DNA of 64,000 bases from Klenkia taihuensis (GTDB taxonomy: Bacteria; Actinomycetota; Actinomycetes; Mycobacteriales; Geodermatophilaceae), in assembly GCF_900112525.1 (NCBI RefSeq), contig NZ_FOMD01000003.1:434001-498000 (forward strand), read 5' to 3'. Position numbers and translations under genes: made by a program. Positions 25,111-32,680 of this stretch are shown one piece after another. The notes under the pieces were generated by a model, which was not told the origin of the DNA, ran no database searches, and saw nothing but the letters and a program-made list of their open reading frames with translations. Every line of letters starts with the position of its first letter. The stretch's first letter is position 1.

Positions 25111-26679
25111 GTGAGCGAGCCCTTCCGCACCGTCCTGCTCCCCGGGCGCCACCACGTCCTCACCCGGTTCCAGGCCGACTACCTGCACGCCCTGCTCGCC
25201 GGCCAGGTCAGCGACACCGAGGGCGAGCCGGTCGCGGTGGCGCAGGACGCCGTCGTCGTCTGGGCCGTCACCTCGGCCAACCACCGCGGCACCCGCCGCA
25301 ACCCCGTCCCCGCCGCCCGCCGCGAGGCCGCGATCGAGCGGTTCGCCCTGGCCGAGGGCATCGAGAGCCTGGTGGTCGGCGTCGTCGACGTCGCCCCCAC
25401 CGACCGGTTCGCCGAGCTCACCGTCAAGACCGTCGCCCACGAGACCGGCGGTCGGCGGACCCCGACCCCCGCCGACACCGTGGTCGCCTGCTCCACGGCG
25501 GCCGTCACCGCGATGTACCGCGCGCTGGGCTACCGCGTCGTCCCGGTCGAGGCCGGCGACGAGTCCGACCCGGCCCGGCCGTGGGACGTGCTGGAGCTGC
25601 TCGTCGCCGGCGACGAGACCTGGCGCGACCTCGCCCACCCGGCCACCGTCTCCGTGCTGGACCGCTACGGCCTGGTCGACGCGGTCCGCACCATCTGCAC
25701 CGACCCCGTGGTCGGCTCCGACGGCGGGCTGACCGCCACCCGCGAGTACCGGTCCTACATCGCCGCCTTCGAGGCCGCCGCCGACCGCAAGTGGGCCCAG
25801 GCCCGGCCCTGGGTCCGCCCCGGCCGGATCGTCGACGTCGGCTGCGCCACCGGCGCGATGCTCGAGCTGGCCGCCGCCGAGCCGTCGCTGCACGAGTCCG
25901 ACCTGTTCGGCGTCGAGGTCGCCCGGCACCTCTACGACGAGTGCGAGCACCGCAAGGCCCAGGGCGCCTTCGCGGCCAACCCGAACACGTTCTTCGTGCA
26001 CGCGAACGTGCTCGCCGGCCCGGTCTTCCCGCCCGGCACCGTGGACACCACGACCACCTTCGCCCTGACCCACGAGATCCTCAGCTACGGCGACGGCGTC
26101 CCCGCGCTGGAGCGGCTCGCCGCCGAGGTCGCCCGGCACACCGCCCCCGGCGGGGTCTGGGTGAACTCCGACGTGTGCGGACCGGCCGGCGGCGACCGGC
26201 GGGTCCGGCTGCGGCTGCGGACGGACGACGGCGACCGCGGCGCCGGGCCGGTCGACCTGGCCACCCACCCCGATCCGCAGGCGCACCTCGACGGCCTGTC
26301 CACCCGCGCCCGGTTCGACCAGTTCGCGGTCGACTTCCGCGCGAACGCCGGCGTCCCGTTCGCCCACGACGAGGACGGCGACGACGTCCTGCTGTCCCTG
26401 GCCGACGCGATGGAGTTCCTCACCAAGCGCAGCTACACCGACAACTGGCTCAGCGAGACCCACGAGCGGTTCTGCGCGCTGGACGGCGACGCCTGGGCCC
26501 GGCTGGTCACCGCGGCCGGCTTCGAGGTCGACCCCCGGTCGGGCCCGTGGCGCAACGAGTGGCTCGTGCAGAACGTGCTGGCCCCGGTCGCGCAGCTGCT
26601 GGACCCCGGCACCGGTGAGCAGCTGGACTGGCCCGACACGCACATCCTGCTGGTCGCCCGGCTGCCCGAGAGCCCCTAG
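25111..26679 (+). CDS. Fusion: nucleotidyltransferase-like domain plus SAM-dependent methyltransferase
   Basis: 522 residues from GTG at 25111. Residues about 1-200 look like an NMN/nicotinate-type adenylyltransferase fold: LPGRHHVLTRFQADYLHALL as the nucleotide-binding start, VVWAVTSANHRGTRRNPVPA and REAAIERF resembling the NadM/NadR segment, and VVACSTAAVTAMYRALGYRV late. Residues about 235-520 are a class I methyltransferase: RIVDVGCATGAMLELAA (motif I), VEVARHLYDECE, FALTHEILSYGDG, and SDVCGPAGG. There is no stop or frameshift between the parts. Substrates are unknown; an enzyme that first activates a small molecule with a nucleotide and then methylates it is one possibility. The gene overlaps the convergent regulator by 4 bp. 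Confidence 0.8.
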   Translation: MSEPFRTVLLPGRHHVLTRFQADYLHALLAGQVSDTEGEPVAVAQDAVVVWAVTSANHRGTRRNPVPAARREAAIERFALAEGIESLVVGVVDVAPTDRFAELTVKTVAHETGGRRTPTPADTVVACSTAAVTAMYRALGYRVVPVEAGDESDPARPWDVLELLVAGDETWRDLAHPATVSVLDRYGLVDAVRTICTDPVVGSDGGLTATREYRSYIAAFEAAADRKWAQARPWVRPGRIVDVGCATGAMLELAAAEPSLHESDLFGVEVARHLYDECEHRKAQGAFAANPNTFFVHANVLAGPVFPPGTVDTTTTFALTHEILSYGDGVPALERLAAEVARHTAPGGVWVNSDVCGPAGGDRRVRLRLRTDDGDRGAGPVDLATHPDPQAHLDGLSTRARFDQFAVDFRANAGVPFAHDEDGDDVLLSLADAMEFLTKRSYTDNWLSETHERFCALDGDAWARLVTAAGFEVDPRSGPWRNEWLVQNVLAPVAQLLDPGTGEQLDWPDTHILLVARLPESP

Positions 26680-27824
26680 GCCAGCGCGAGGGTGAGCTCC
26701 AGGACCGTCCGCGGGTCCTCGAGCCGGTCGCCGTACAGCTCGCGCAGCTGGCCCATCCGGTAGCGCACGGTCTGCGGGTGCACGAACAGCTCGGCGGCGA
26801 CGGCGTCGCGGCGGCCGTGGTGCAGCAGCCAGGCCCGCAGCGTCTCGGTCAGCTTCTCCCGCGCGCCCTCGGACAGCTCGCCCAGCGGGGCCAGCGCGGC
26901 CGCGCGCAGGTCGGCGAGGGCGTCCTCGTCGGCCCGCAGCACCAGCTCGCACAGCCGCTGCTGGGTGTCCACCGGGGTCGCCCCGGGTGCGGCCGGGTCC
27001 AGCTCGAGGACCCGGACGGCGCGCCGGTGCGAGGCCGCGGCGTCCCACCAGGGCCGGGGTGGCCCGACGACGGCCTCCTTGCCCTCCAGCGCCCGCAGCA
27101 GCGCCGGCCGCGCGGGGCCTTCGGCGTCGGGCACCAGCAGCACCGAGACGTCGTCGTCGCCGGGCTGCAGGGTGCGGGCGTCGAGCAGGGCCAGCGCCCC
27201 GCGCACCCGGGCGGCCGGCAGCAGGACGGCGGTCAGGGTGCGCGGCGGGACCCAGTCGGCCCGCTCGGCCGCGGCCGCCAGCTCGTCCTGCGGCGCGGCG
27301 GCGAGCAGGCGCAGCCCCAGCTTCTCCAGCATGCGGCTGCGCACCCGGCCGCTGGCCTGCCGCTCGTCGCTGTGCCCGGCGACGCTGGCCGCCGTCAGCG
27401 CGTCGATGTAGGCGAAGACGAGCTCGGCGAACCGGGCCAGCTGCCCCGCCGACAGCCCGGCCGCGACGGCCCGGTCGGCCAGGCCCCGGAAGGCCACGCG
27501 GGCGCCCACCCGGAACGCGGCCAGCAGGGCGTCCATCGACCGGCCGCCCCGGGCCTCGCCGCGCCCCAACCGGTAGGAGGCGTCCAGCGCGGGCTGGATG
27601 GGGGTGTCGGCGGCGGCCGCGCCGCGGGTGGTGGCCAGCTCCAGGAACCCGCCCAGCGCCAGCTGCACCGCGTTCTCGATGGTGGCGCTCAGGCCGTCGG
27701 CGTAGGCGTCGGCGTAGGCGGGCACCTCGGCGACGATGGTGGCCACCGTGGCCTCGGCGACCTGCGGCAGCTCGCGGCGGATCGCGCGGGCCACGGTGGG
27801 GGACAGCGTGCGGGTCTCGGCCAC
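26676..27824 (-). CDS. PucR/CdaR-type transcriptional regulator
   Basis: 382 residues. The helical N-terminal domain (about 1-170) matches the RsbT/PucR-associated sensor type; a degenerate GGDEF-like middle follows; the C-terminal helix-turn-helix has RDAVAAELFVHPQTVRYRMG and QLRELYGDRLEDPRTVLELT, diagnostic of the family. GTG at 27824 is preferred because AGGAGG stands 5 nt before it; a GTG 6 bp upstream (27830) overlaps that site. It is divergent from the ferredoxin reductase-desaturase operon and is the likely regulator of that operon. Confidence 0.88.
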   Translation of the reverse strand: MAETRTLSPTVARAIRRELPQVAEATVATIVAEVPAYADAYADGLSATIENAVQLALGGFLELATTRGAAAADTPIQPALDASYRLGRGEARGGRSMDALLAAFRVGARVAFRGLADRAVAAGLSAGQLARFAELVFAYIDALTAASVAGHSDERQASGRVRSRMLEKLGLRLLAAAPQDELAAAAERADWVPPRTLTAVLLPAARVRGALALLDARTLQPGDDDVSVLLVPDAEGPARPALLRALEGKEAVVGPPRPWWDAAASHRRAVRVLELDPAAPGATPVDTQQRLCELVLRADEDALADLRAAALAPLGELSEGAREKLTETLRAWLLHHGRRDAVAAELFVHPQTVRYRMGQLRELYGDRLEDPRTVLELTLALA

Positions 27825-27874
27825 CGGCACCTCCTCGCTGACCGGGGAGTTCCCGGTTTCGTTGTTCGCAGGGT

Positions 27875-27918
27875 GTGAAAACTACTCCTCGATTCACGTC
27901 GAGGGCACAGGTATTCAC
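27875..27918. promoter_or_regulatory. Repeated ATTCAC/GTGAAA half-sites between regulator and desaturase operon
   Basis: ATTCAC occurs at 27892-27897 and again at 27913-27918, 21 bp (two helical turns) apart; an inverted-type GTGAAA stands at 27875-27880. The segment is noticeably A/T-richer than its surroundings. It is the probable control region of the divergent genes. Confidence 0.4.
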
Positions 27919-27944
27919 CCCTCGCGGCGGGACATCATCGATCC

Positions 27945-29018
27945 ATGACGTCGACCGGACTCGGGCTGCGCGACCGCGTGACGCGCCTCGTGGAGGCCGC
28001 CACCACCCCGCTGCTGCCCCGCGACTACCTGGACCTGTTCGCGCCGCTGCGCAGCGGTGCCGACCTGCGCGGCAAGGTCGTGGCCAAGCGGCACGAGACC
28101 GCCGACGCCGTCACCGTCGTCATCAAGCCCGGCCGCGGCTGGCGCGAGCACGTCCCCGGCCAGTACATCCGGATCGGCGTCGACGTCGACGGCGTCCGCC
28201 AGTGGCGGGCCTACTCGGTCACCTCCGACCGGGCCGCCACCGACGGCACGATCAGCATCTGCGTCAAGGCCATCCCCGACGGGAAGGTCAGCAACCACGT
28301 GGTCCGCGACCTGCGCCCGGGCACCGTCGTCCAGCTCGACCAGGCCACCGGTGAGTTCACCCTCCCGGCGCAGCGGCCGGCCAAGGCGCTGTTCGTCACC
28401 GCCGGCTCGGGCATCACCCCGGTGATGGGCATGCTGCGCAACCACCTCGACGAGCTGCCCGACGCCGTCCTGGTGCACTCGGCCCCGACCGCCCAGGACG
28501 TCGTGTTCGGCGAGGAGCTGCGCGCGATGGCCGCCACCGGCCGGCTGCGGCTGGTCGAGCGGCACACCGAGCGCGACGGCTTCCTCAAGCCCGTCGAGCT
28601 GGCCGAGCTGGTTCCCGACCTGCACGAGCGCACCACCTGGGCCTGCGGCCCGGCCGGCCTGCTCGAGGCGCTCGAGGAGCACTGGGCCGCCGAGGGCATC
28701 GCCGACCGGCTGCTCATCGAGCAGTTCCGCCCGCGGGTGCTCGTCACCGGCGAGGGCGGCGCGGTGACCTACAACAAGACCGGCACCACGGTGGAGTCCG
28801 ACGGCGCGACGCCGATCCTCGACGCCGCCGAGGAGGCCGGGCTGATCATGCCCAGCGGCTGCCGGATGGGCATCTGCTACGGCTGCGTCCTCCCGCTGCG
28901 CGAGGGCGCCGTCCGCGACATCCGCAACGGCGAGCTCACCGTGGCCGCCCCCGGTGACGGCGTGCTCGTGCAGACCTGCATCAGCGCCGCCGCCGGCGCC
29001 TGCGACATCGACCACTGA
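27945..29018 (+). CDS. Ferredoxin reductase with C-terminal 2Fe-2S domain (desaturase electron donor)
   Basis: 357 residues. FAD-binding beta-barrel with RAYSVTS; NAD-binding part with FVTAGSGITPVMGMLR and WACGPAGLLEALE; a plant-type 2Fe-2S ferredoxin domain at the C-terminus with SGCRMGICYGC and the fourth Cys in VQTCISAA. This domain order and the neighbour match Rv3230c of Mycobacterium tuberculosis, which passes electrons from NADPH to the acyl-CoA desaturase DesA3. The ATG lies 6 nt after CATCAT, so the transcript may be leaderless. The desaturase gene follows after 22 bp. Confidence 0.93.
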   Translation: MTSTGLGLRDRVTRLVEAATTPLLPRDYLDLFAPLRSGADLRGKVVAKRHETADAVTVVIKPGRGWREHVPGQYIRIGVDVDGVRQWRAYSVTSDRAATDGTISICVKAIPDGKVSNHVVRDLRPGTVVQLDQATGEFTLPAQRPAKALFVTAGSGITPVMGMLRNHLDELPDAVLVHSAPTAQDVVFGEELRAMAATGRLRLVERHTERDGFLKPVELAELVPDLHERTTWACGPAGLLEALEEHWAAEGIADRLLIEQFRPRVLVTGEGGAVTYNKTGTTVESDGATPILDAAEEAGLIMPSGCRMGICYGCVLPLREGAVRDIRNGELTVAAPGDGVLVQTCISAAAGACDIDH

Positions 29019-29040
29019 CCCCGACGACGAGGAGAACAGC

Positions 29041-30264
29041 GTGACCGTCCTGCAGAAGAAGTCCGACAACCCCGTCGCCCACCTGTCCGCGGAGGACGTG
29101 GAGGAGATCGGCCGCCGGCTCGACGCCATCCGCCAGGAGGTCGTCGACAGCCGCGGCGCCGACGACGCGGCCTACATCCGCAAGGTCATCGACGTCCAGC
29201 GCAAGATCGAGCTGGCCAGCCGCGCGGTGCTGCTGCTGAGCAAGTTCCCCCCGGCCTGGTTCATCGGGACGGCGGGCCTGAGCGTGGCCAAGATCCTCGA
29301 GAACATGGAGATCGGCCACAACATCCTGCACGGCCAGTGGGACTGGATGCGCGACCCCAAGATCCACTCCACGACGTGGGAGTGGGACATGGCCAGCCCG
29401 GCCGAGCAGTGGAAGCACTCGCACAACGAGCTGCACCACACGTACACCAACGTCGTGGGCAAGGACAACGACCTGGGCTACGGGATCATGCGGGTCGACG
29501 AGGACCAGAAGTGGATCCCGCTGTACCTGGCGCAGCCGCTGTGGAACTTCGTCAACGCGTGCTTCTTCGAGTACGGCATCGCCGCCTACGACCTGGAGCT
29601 GGGCAAGAACCTGGCCACCGAGGAGCGGCGCAACGACCCGAAGTTCAAGGCCGCCGCCAAGCAGGTGCTGAAGAAGATCCGCAAGCAGGCCACCAAGGAC
29701 TACCTGGTGCACCCGGCGCTGTCGGGCCCGAGCTTCGTGCCGACGCTGGCCGCGAACTTCGTGGCCAACCTGGTGCGCAACCTGTGGTCGCACTCGGTGA
29801 TCATGTGCGGTCACTTCCCCGAGGGCGTCGAGACCTACGAGAAGACCTCCATCGAGGGCGAGACCCGCGGTGAGTGGTACCTGCGCCAGATGCTGGGCTC
29901 GGCCAACATCTCCGGCTCCAAGGCCATGCACGTCATGACCGGCAACCTGTCCCACCAGGTGGAGCACCACCTGTTCCCGGACCTGCCGAGCAACCGGTAC
30001 GCCGAGATCGCGCCGAAGGTGAAGGCGATCTTCGACGAGTACGGCCTGCGCTACCACACCGCGTCGCTGCCCAAGCAGGTCGCGAGCGCCTGGCACAAGG
30101 TCTTCCGGCTGTCGCTGCCCAACGGGTGGATGGCCGCGACCACCCCGAAGAACGCCCCGCAGCAGGTGGCCCAGCTGTACAAGCTGACCACCGGTGGCCC
30201 GAAGGTCCGCCGTGCCTACGACCGCGCCCAGCGCGCCCAGGCCGAGCAGGCCCTCGCCGCCTGA
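29041..30264 (+). CDS. Membrane acyl-CoA/fatty acid desaturase (DesA3-like)
   Basis: 407 residues, GTG start with GACGAGGAGAACAGC upstream. The three histidine boxes for the di-iron centre are present: GHNILH, HSHNELHH and NLSHQVEHH. Hydrophobic stretches lie between the boxes. It introduces a double bond, probably delta-9, into a saturated acyl chain at the membrane, and so adjusts membrane fluidity. It is co-transcribed with the preceding ferredoxin reductase and the unit ends in a strong hairpin. Confidence 0.95.
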   Translation: MTVLQKKSDNPVAHLSAEDVEEIGRRLDAIRQEVVDSRGADDAAYIRKVIDVQRKIELASRAVLLLSKFPPAWFIGTAGLSVAKILENMEIGHNILHGQWDWMRDPKIHSTTWEWDMASPAEQWKHSHNELHHTYTNVVGKDNDLGYGIMRVDEDQKWIPLYLAQPLWNFVNACFFEYGIAAYDLELGKNLATEERRNDPKFKAAAKQVLKKIRKQATKDYLVHPALSGPSFVPTLAANFVANLVRNLWSHSVIMCGHFPEGVETYEKTSIEGETRGEWYLRQMLGSANISGSKAMHVMTGNLSHQVEHHLFPDLPSNRYAEIAPKVKAIFDEYGLRYHTASLPKQVASAWHKVFRLSLPNGWMAATTPKNAPQQVAQLYKLTTGGPKVRRAYDRAQRAQAEQALAA

Positions 30265-30276
30265 GCGACGAGCACA

Positions 30277-30310
30277 GGAGCCCCCCACCCGTCCGCGGGT
30301 GGGGGGCTCC
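30277..30310 (+). terminator. Hairpin terminator after the desaturase gene
   Basis: Perfect 14-bp stem, GGAGCCCCCCACCC (30277-30290) with its complement at 30297-30310, loop GTCCGC. It starts 12 bp after the stop codon. The inner 13 bp of the stem recur at 30565-30596. Confidence 0.8.
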
Positions 30311-30316
30311 GTCGTG

Positions 30317-30532
30317 TCACGGGGCGGTGGAGGCCCCGCCGGCGATGCTGGCGAGCAGGCCGAGGGCCAGGAGCGCGCCGACCACGATCGCGGCGATCCC
30401 GGCGCCGGTGCGGCCGCGGCGGCGCAGCCGGGTGCCCCACACGACGAGCAGCACGGCGAGGGCGACGGTCAGCAGCCGGCCGACGAGGAAGCCGGCCTGC
30501 TCGGCCGCGGCGGCGGCGAGGACGGTGGTCAC
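30317..30532 (-). CDS. Small membrane protein
   Basis: 71 residues from GTG at 30532; the frame is open to another GTG at 30562. It has two hydrophobic helices (about FLVGRLLTVALAVLLVVWG and GIAAIVVGALLALGLLASI) joined by a basic loop TRLRRRGRTG, so both ends should lie on the same side of the membrane. No family recognised. It stands between two nearly identical terminator hairpins. Confidence 0.6.
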   Translation of the reverse strand: MTTVLAAAAAEQAGFLVGRLLTVALAVLLVVWGTRLRRRGRTGAGIAAIVVGALLALGLLASIAGGASTAP

Positions 30533-30564
30533 GGGCGCCCACTCTGCCAGCCCCGGACGCACGC

Positions 30565-30596
30565 GAGCCCCCCACCCCGGATCGGGTGGGGGGCTC
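30565..30596. terminator. Hairpin terminator after the CBM48 gene
   Basis: 13-bp stem, GAGCCCCCCACCC (30565-30577) with its complement at 30584-30596, loop CGGATC. It lies 12 bp beyond the stop of the minus-strand CBM48 gene. The stem is the same as in the hairpin at 30277-30310. Confidence 0.75.
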
Positions 30597-30608
30597 TCGG
30601 AGGGGGGC

Positions 30609-30884
30609 TCAGAGGTGCAGCAGGGAGCCCTGCTCGTCGTGCGCGTGCGCGGTCGGGTCGTCCAGCCACACGCCGCCGTCGGCGAGGTAGCGGAAGCGGA
30701 CGGGCTCGCCGGCGGGCAGCTTCACCACGACGCTGCGGGTGCCGTTGCTGCGCTTCTTCAGCGTGTGGGTGCCCGGCGTCCAGCCGTTGAAGTCGCCGAC
30801 GACGGAGACCGGGCCGGCCACGGCCTGCTCCTCGAGGGCGAAGGTGACGGCGACGTCGGAGGGGGACTTCTTGAGACGGATCAC
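30609..30884 (-). CDS. Stand-alone isoamylase-early-set (CBM48) glycogen-binding domain protein
   Basis: 91 residues, GTG start with CCGGAGATCACC before it. The whole protein is one AMPK-beta/isoamylase N-terminal domain: VSVVGDFNGWTPGTHTLKKR is the conserved sugar-binding core, followed by GEPVRFRYLADGGVWLDDPT. No catalytic domain is attached. Such single-domain proteins may bind glycogen or maltodextrin and tether a partner enzyme. No glycogen gene is nearby. Confidence 0.85.
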   Translation of the reverse strand: MIRLKKSPSDVAVTFALEEQAVAGPVSVVGDFNGWTPGTHTLKKRSNGTRSVVVKLPAGEPVRFRYLADGGVWLDDPTAHAHDEQGSLLHL

Positions 30885-31065
30885 GGTGATCTCCGGGGTG
30901 TGCGGTGGGCTCGGGGCGGTCGGTCCGGGCTTCGGCGGCCGGTCCTGCGGGGGCGTGCCTGCGAACCTAGGGACGACGGCGGGACCGGTCCGCTCGCCAC
31001 ACCGGCGGCCGCGCCGATTCGGGACCCGTGTGACGGGTGGGGACAGCGGGCTACCGTCGCGCCCC

Positions 31066-31560
31066 GTGACCCTCGTCGTGGAGCCCGCCCAGGAGACCGA
31101 CTTCCCGGCCATCGCCGAGCTCACCGTGACCATCTACACCTCGCAGGGCTGGGCCGGCCCGGAGTACCAGGTGCAGCTCGCCGACGTCGCCGGCCGCGCG
31201 GCCAAGTCGCAGCTGCTGGTGGCCCGGTCGGACGGCGCGCTCGTGGGCAGCGTCGCGCTGGTGCTGGACGGGGAGTTCGGCGAGGTCACCGAGGGCCCGG
31301 ACGAGGCCGCGTTCCGGATGCTGGTCGTCGACCCCGCCGTCCGGGGGCGGGGCATCGGCGAGGCGCTGGTGCGGGCCTGCCTGCAGCGGGCCGCCGACGC
31401 CGGGAAGACCGCCGTCGTGCTCTCCACCGACCCGCGGATGCACGCCGCGCACCGGCTCTACGAGCGGCTGGGCTTCACCCGGCTGCCCGAGCGGGACTGG
31501 TCCCCGCTGCCCGGCATCGACCTCATGGTCTACCGGCTGGAGCTCGCTCAGAACGCGTAG
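31066..31560 (+). CDS. GNAT-family N-acetyltransferase
   Basis: 164 residues. Acetyl-CoA-binding motif A is complete: RMLVVDPAVRGRGIGEALVR, followed by LYERLGFTRLPERDW. It transfers an acetyl group to an amine of unknown identity in the cytosol. GTG at 31066 is preceded by TACCGT with 8 nt between, so it is probably leaderless. Its end overlaps the convergent radical-SAM gene by 13 bp. Confidence 0.9.
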   Translation: MTLVVEPAQETDFPAIAELTVTIYTSQGWAGPEYQVQLADVAGRAAKSQLLVARSDGALVGSVALVLDGEFGEVTEGPDEAAFRMLVVDPAVRGRGIGEALVRACLQRAADAGKTAVVLSTDPRMHAAHRLYERLGFTRLPERDWSPLPGIDLMVYRLELAQNA

Positions 31561-32669
31561 CGGACCGTCAACCAGGGGGCGTGCTGCGCGATGAGCCCGC
31601 GCAGCCTGGCGACCGCGGCGCGCTTGACGTCGGGTCGGTACCGCACGTTGAGCTGGCCGTTCTGCGACGTCTTGGCCTCCTGGAGGTCCGGCCGCCACAG
31701 CGCCGCCTCGGCCTGCGGGTGCCAGCCCAGGTTGACCTCGTGCAGCGCCTCGTTGTGGGTCAGCATGATCACCTCGGCCGCGGCCTGGTCGCGCGTCGCC
31801 GGCGCCAGCACGTCGGACAGCTGCTGGAGCAGCGCCGTCCAGTCGGCCTCCCAGCCCCCGCGCAGGACGACGGGGGACAGGTTCAGGTGCACCTCGTAGC
31901 CGGCCGCGACGAAGTCGTCGGCGGCGGCGATGCGGTCGGCGACCCGGCTGGTCCGGATGTCCAGCAGCTTGGCGTCCACGTCGGGCATGACCGAGAACCG
32001 GACCCGGGTGCGCCCGCGCGGGTCCAGCTCCAGCAACTGCCGGTTCACCCACTTGGTGGCGAAGGACGCCTTGGCCGTGGGCAGCTCCGCGAAGGTCGCG
32101 ACCAGGTCGGCCACGTTGTCGCTGACCACGGCGTCCACCGAGCAGTCGCCGTTCTCGCCGATGTCGTAGACCCAGGCGGCCGGGTCGCACTGGTCGGGCT
32201 CGAGCTTGGGGCCGAGCTTGGCGACGTGCCGGCGCAGGTGCGCGGTGATCTGGTCGATGTTGGTGAACACCGTGATCGGGTTGGCGTAGCCCTTGCGGCG
32301 CGGCACGTAGCAGTAGGCGCAGGCCATCGCGCAGCCGTTGGCGGTCGAGGGCGCGATCCAGTTCGCCGACCGGCCGTTCTCCCGGGTGGCGATCGACTTC
32401 TTCACCCCCAGCACCAGGTTCTCGGTCTTCACCCGCACCCAGCGGTCCACGTTCCCGGCGTTGCCGTGCAGCTCGGGGACGGCCCAGTGGCTGGCCACCT
32501 CGACCACCTCGGCGGCGGGGAACCGGGCCAGCACCTGGCGACCGCGCGGGGACCCCGCCGCGGCGGGCTCGGCCCAGATGCGCCGGACGTCGAGCAGCGG
32601 GTGCTCGACGGGCGTCTCGGCGGCGGCCTCGAGGTCGTCGAACAGGCTGGGCTGGCTCACCGCACCCAT
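31548..32669 (-). CDS. Radical-SAM protein of the spore photoproduct lyase family
   Basis: 373 residues. The radical-SAM cluster motif is CAMACAYCYV (CxxxCxxC). Conserved surroundings NWIAPSTANGCAM, VFTNIDQI, VYDIGENGDCSVDAVVSDNV and LMLTH-like VIMLTHNEALHEVNLG match the SplB-related group that non-sporulating actinobacteria carry (Rv2578c type). Spore photoproduct lyase reverses a thymine dimer of spores; what the actinobacterial version does is not settled. ATG at 32669 is used; a GTG at 32660 preceded 7 nt earlier by CACGAT is a leaderless alternative. Confidence 0.85.
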   Translation of the reverse strand: MGAVSQPSLFDDLEAAAETPVEHPLLDVRRIWAEPAAAGSPRGRQVLARFPAAEVVEVASHWAVPELHGNAGNVDRWVRVKTENLVLGVKKSIATRENGRSANWIAPSTANGCAMACAYCYVPRRKGYANPITVFTNIDQITAHLRRHVAKLGPKLEPDQCDPAAWVYDIGENGDCSVDAVVSDNVADLVATFAELPTAKASFATKWVNRQLLELDPRGRTRVRFSVMPDVDAKLLDIRTSRVADRIAAADDFVAAGYEVHLNLSPVVLRGGWEADWTALLQQLSDVLAPATRDQAAAEVIMLTHNEALHEVNLGWHPQAEAALWRPDLQEAKTSQNGQLNVRYRPDVKRAAVARLRGLIAQHAPWLTVRYAF

Positions 32670-32680
32670 CGTGCCCCGGA

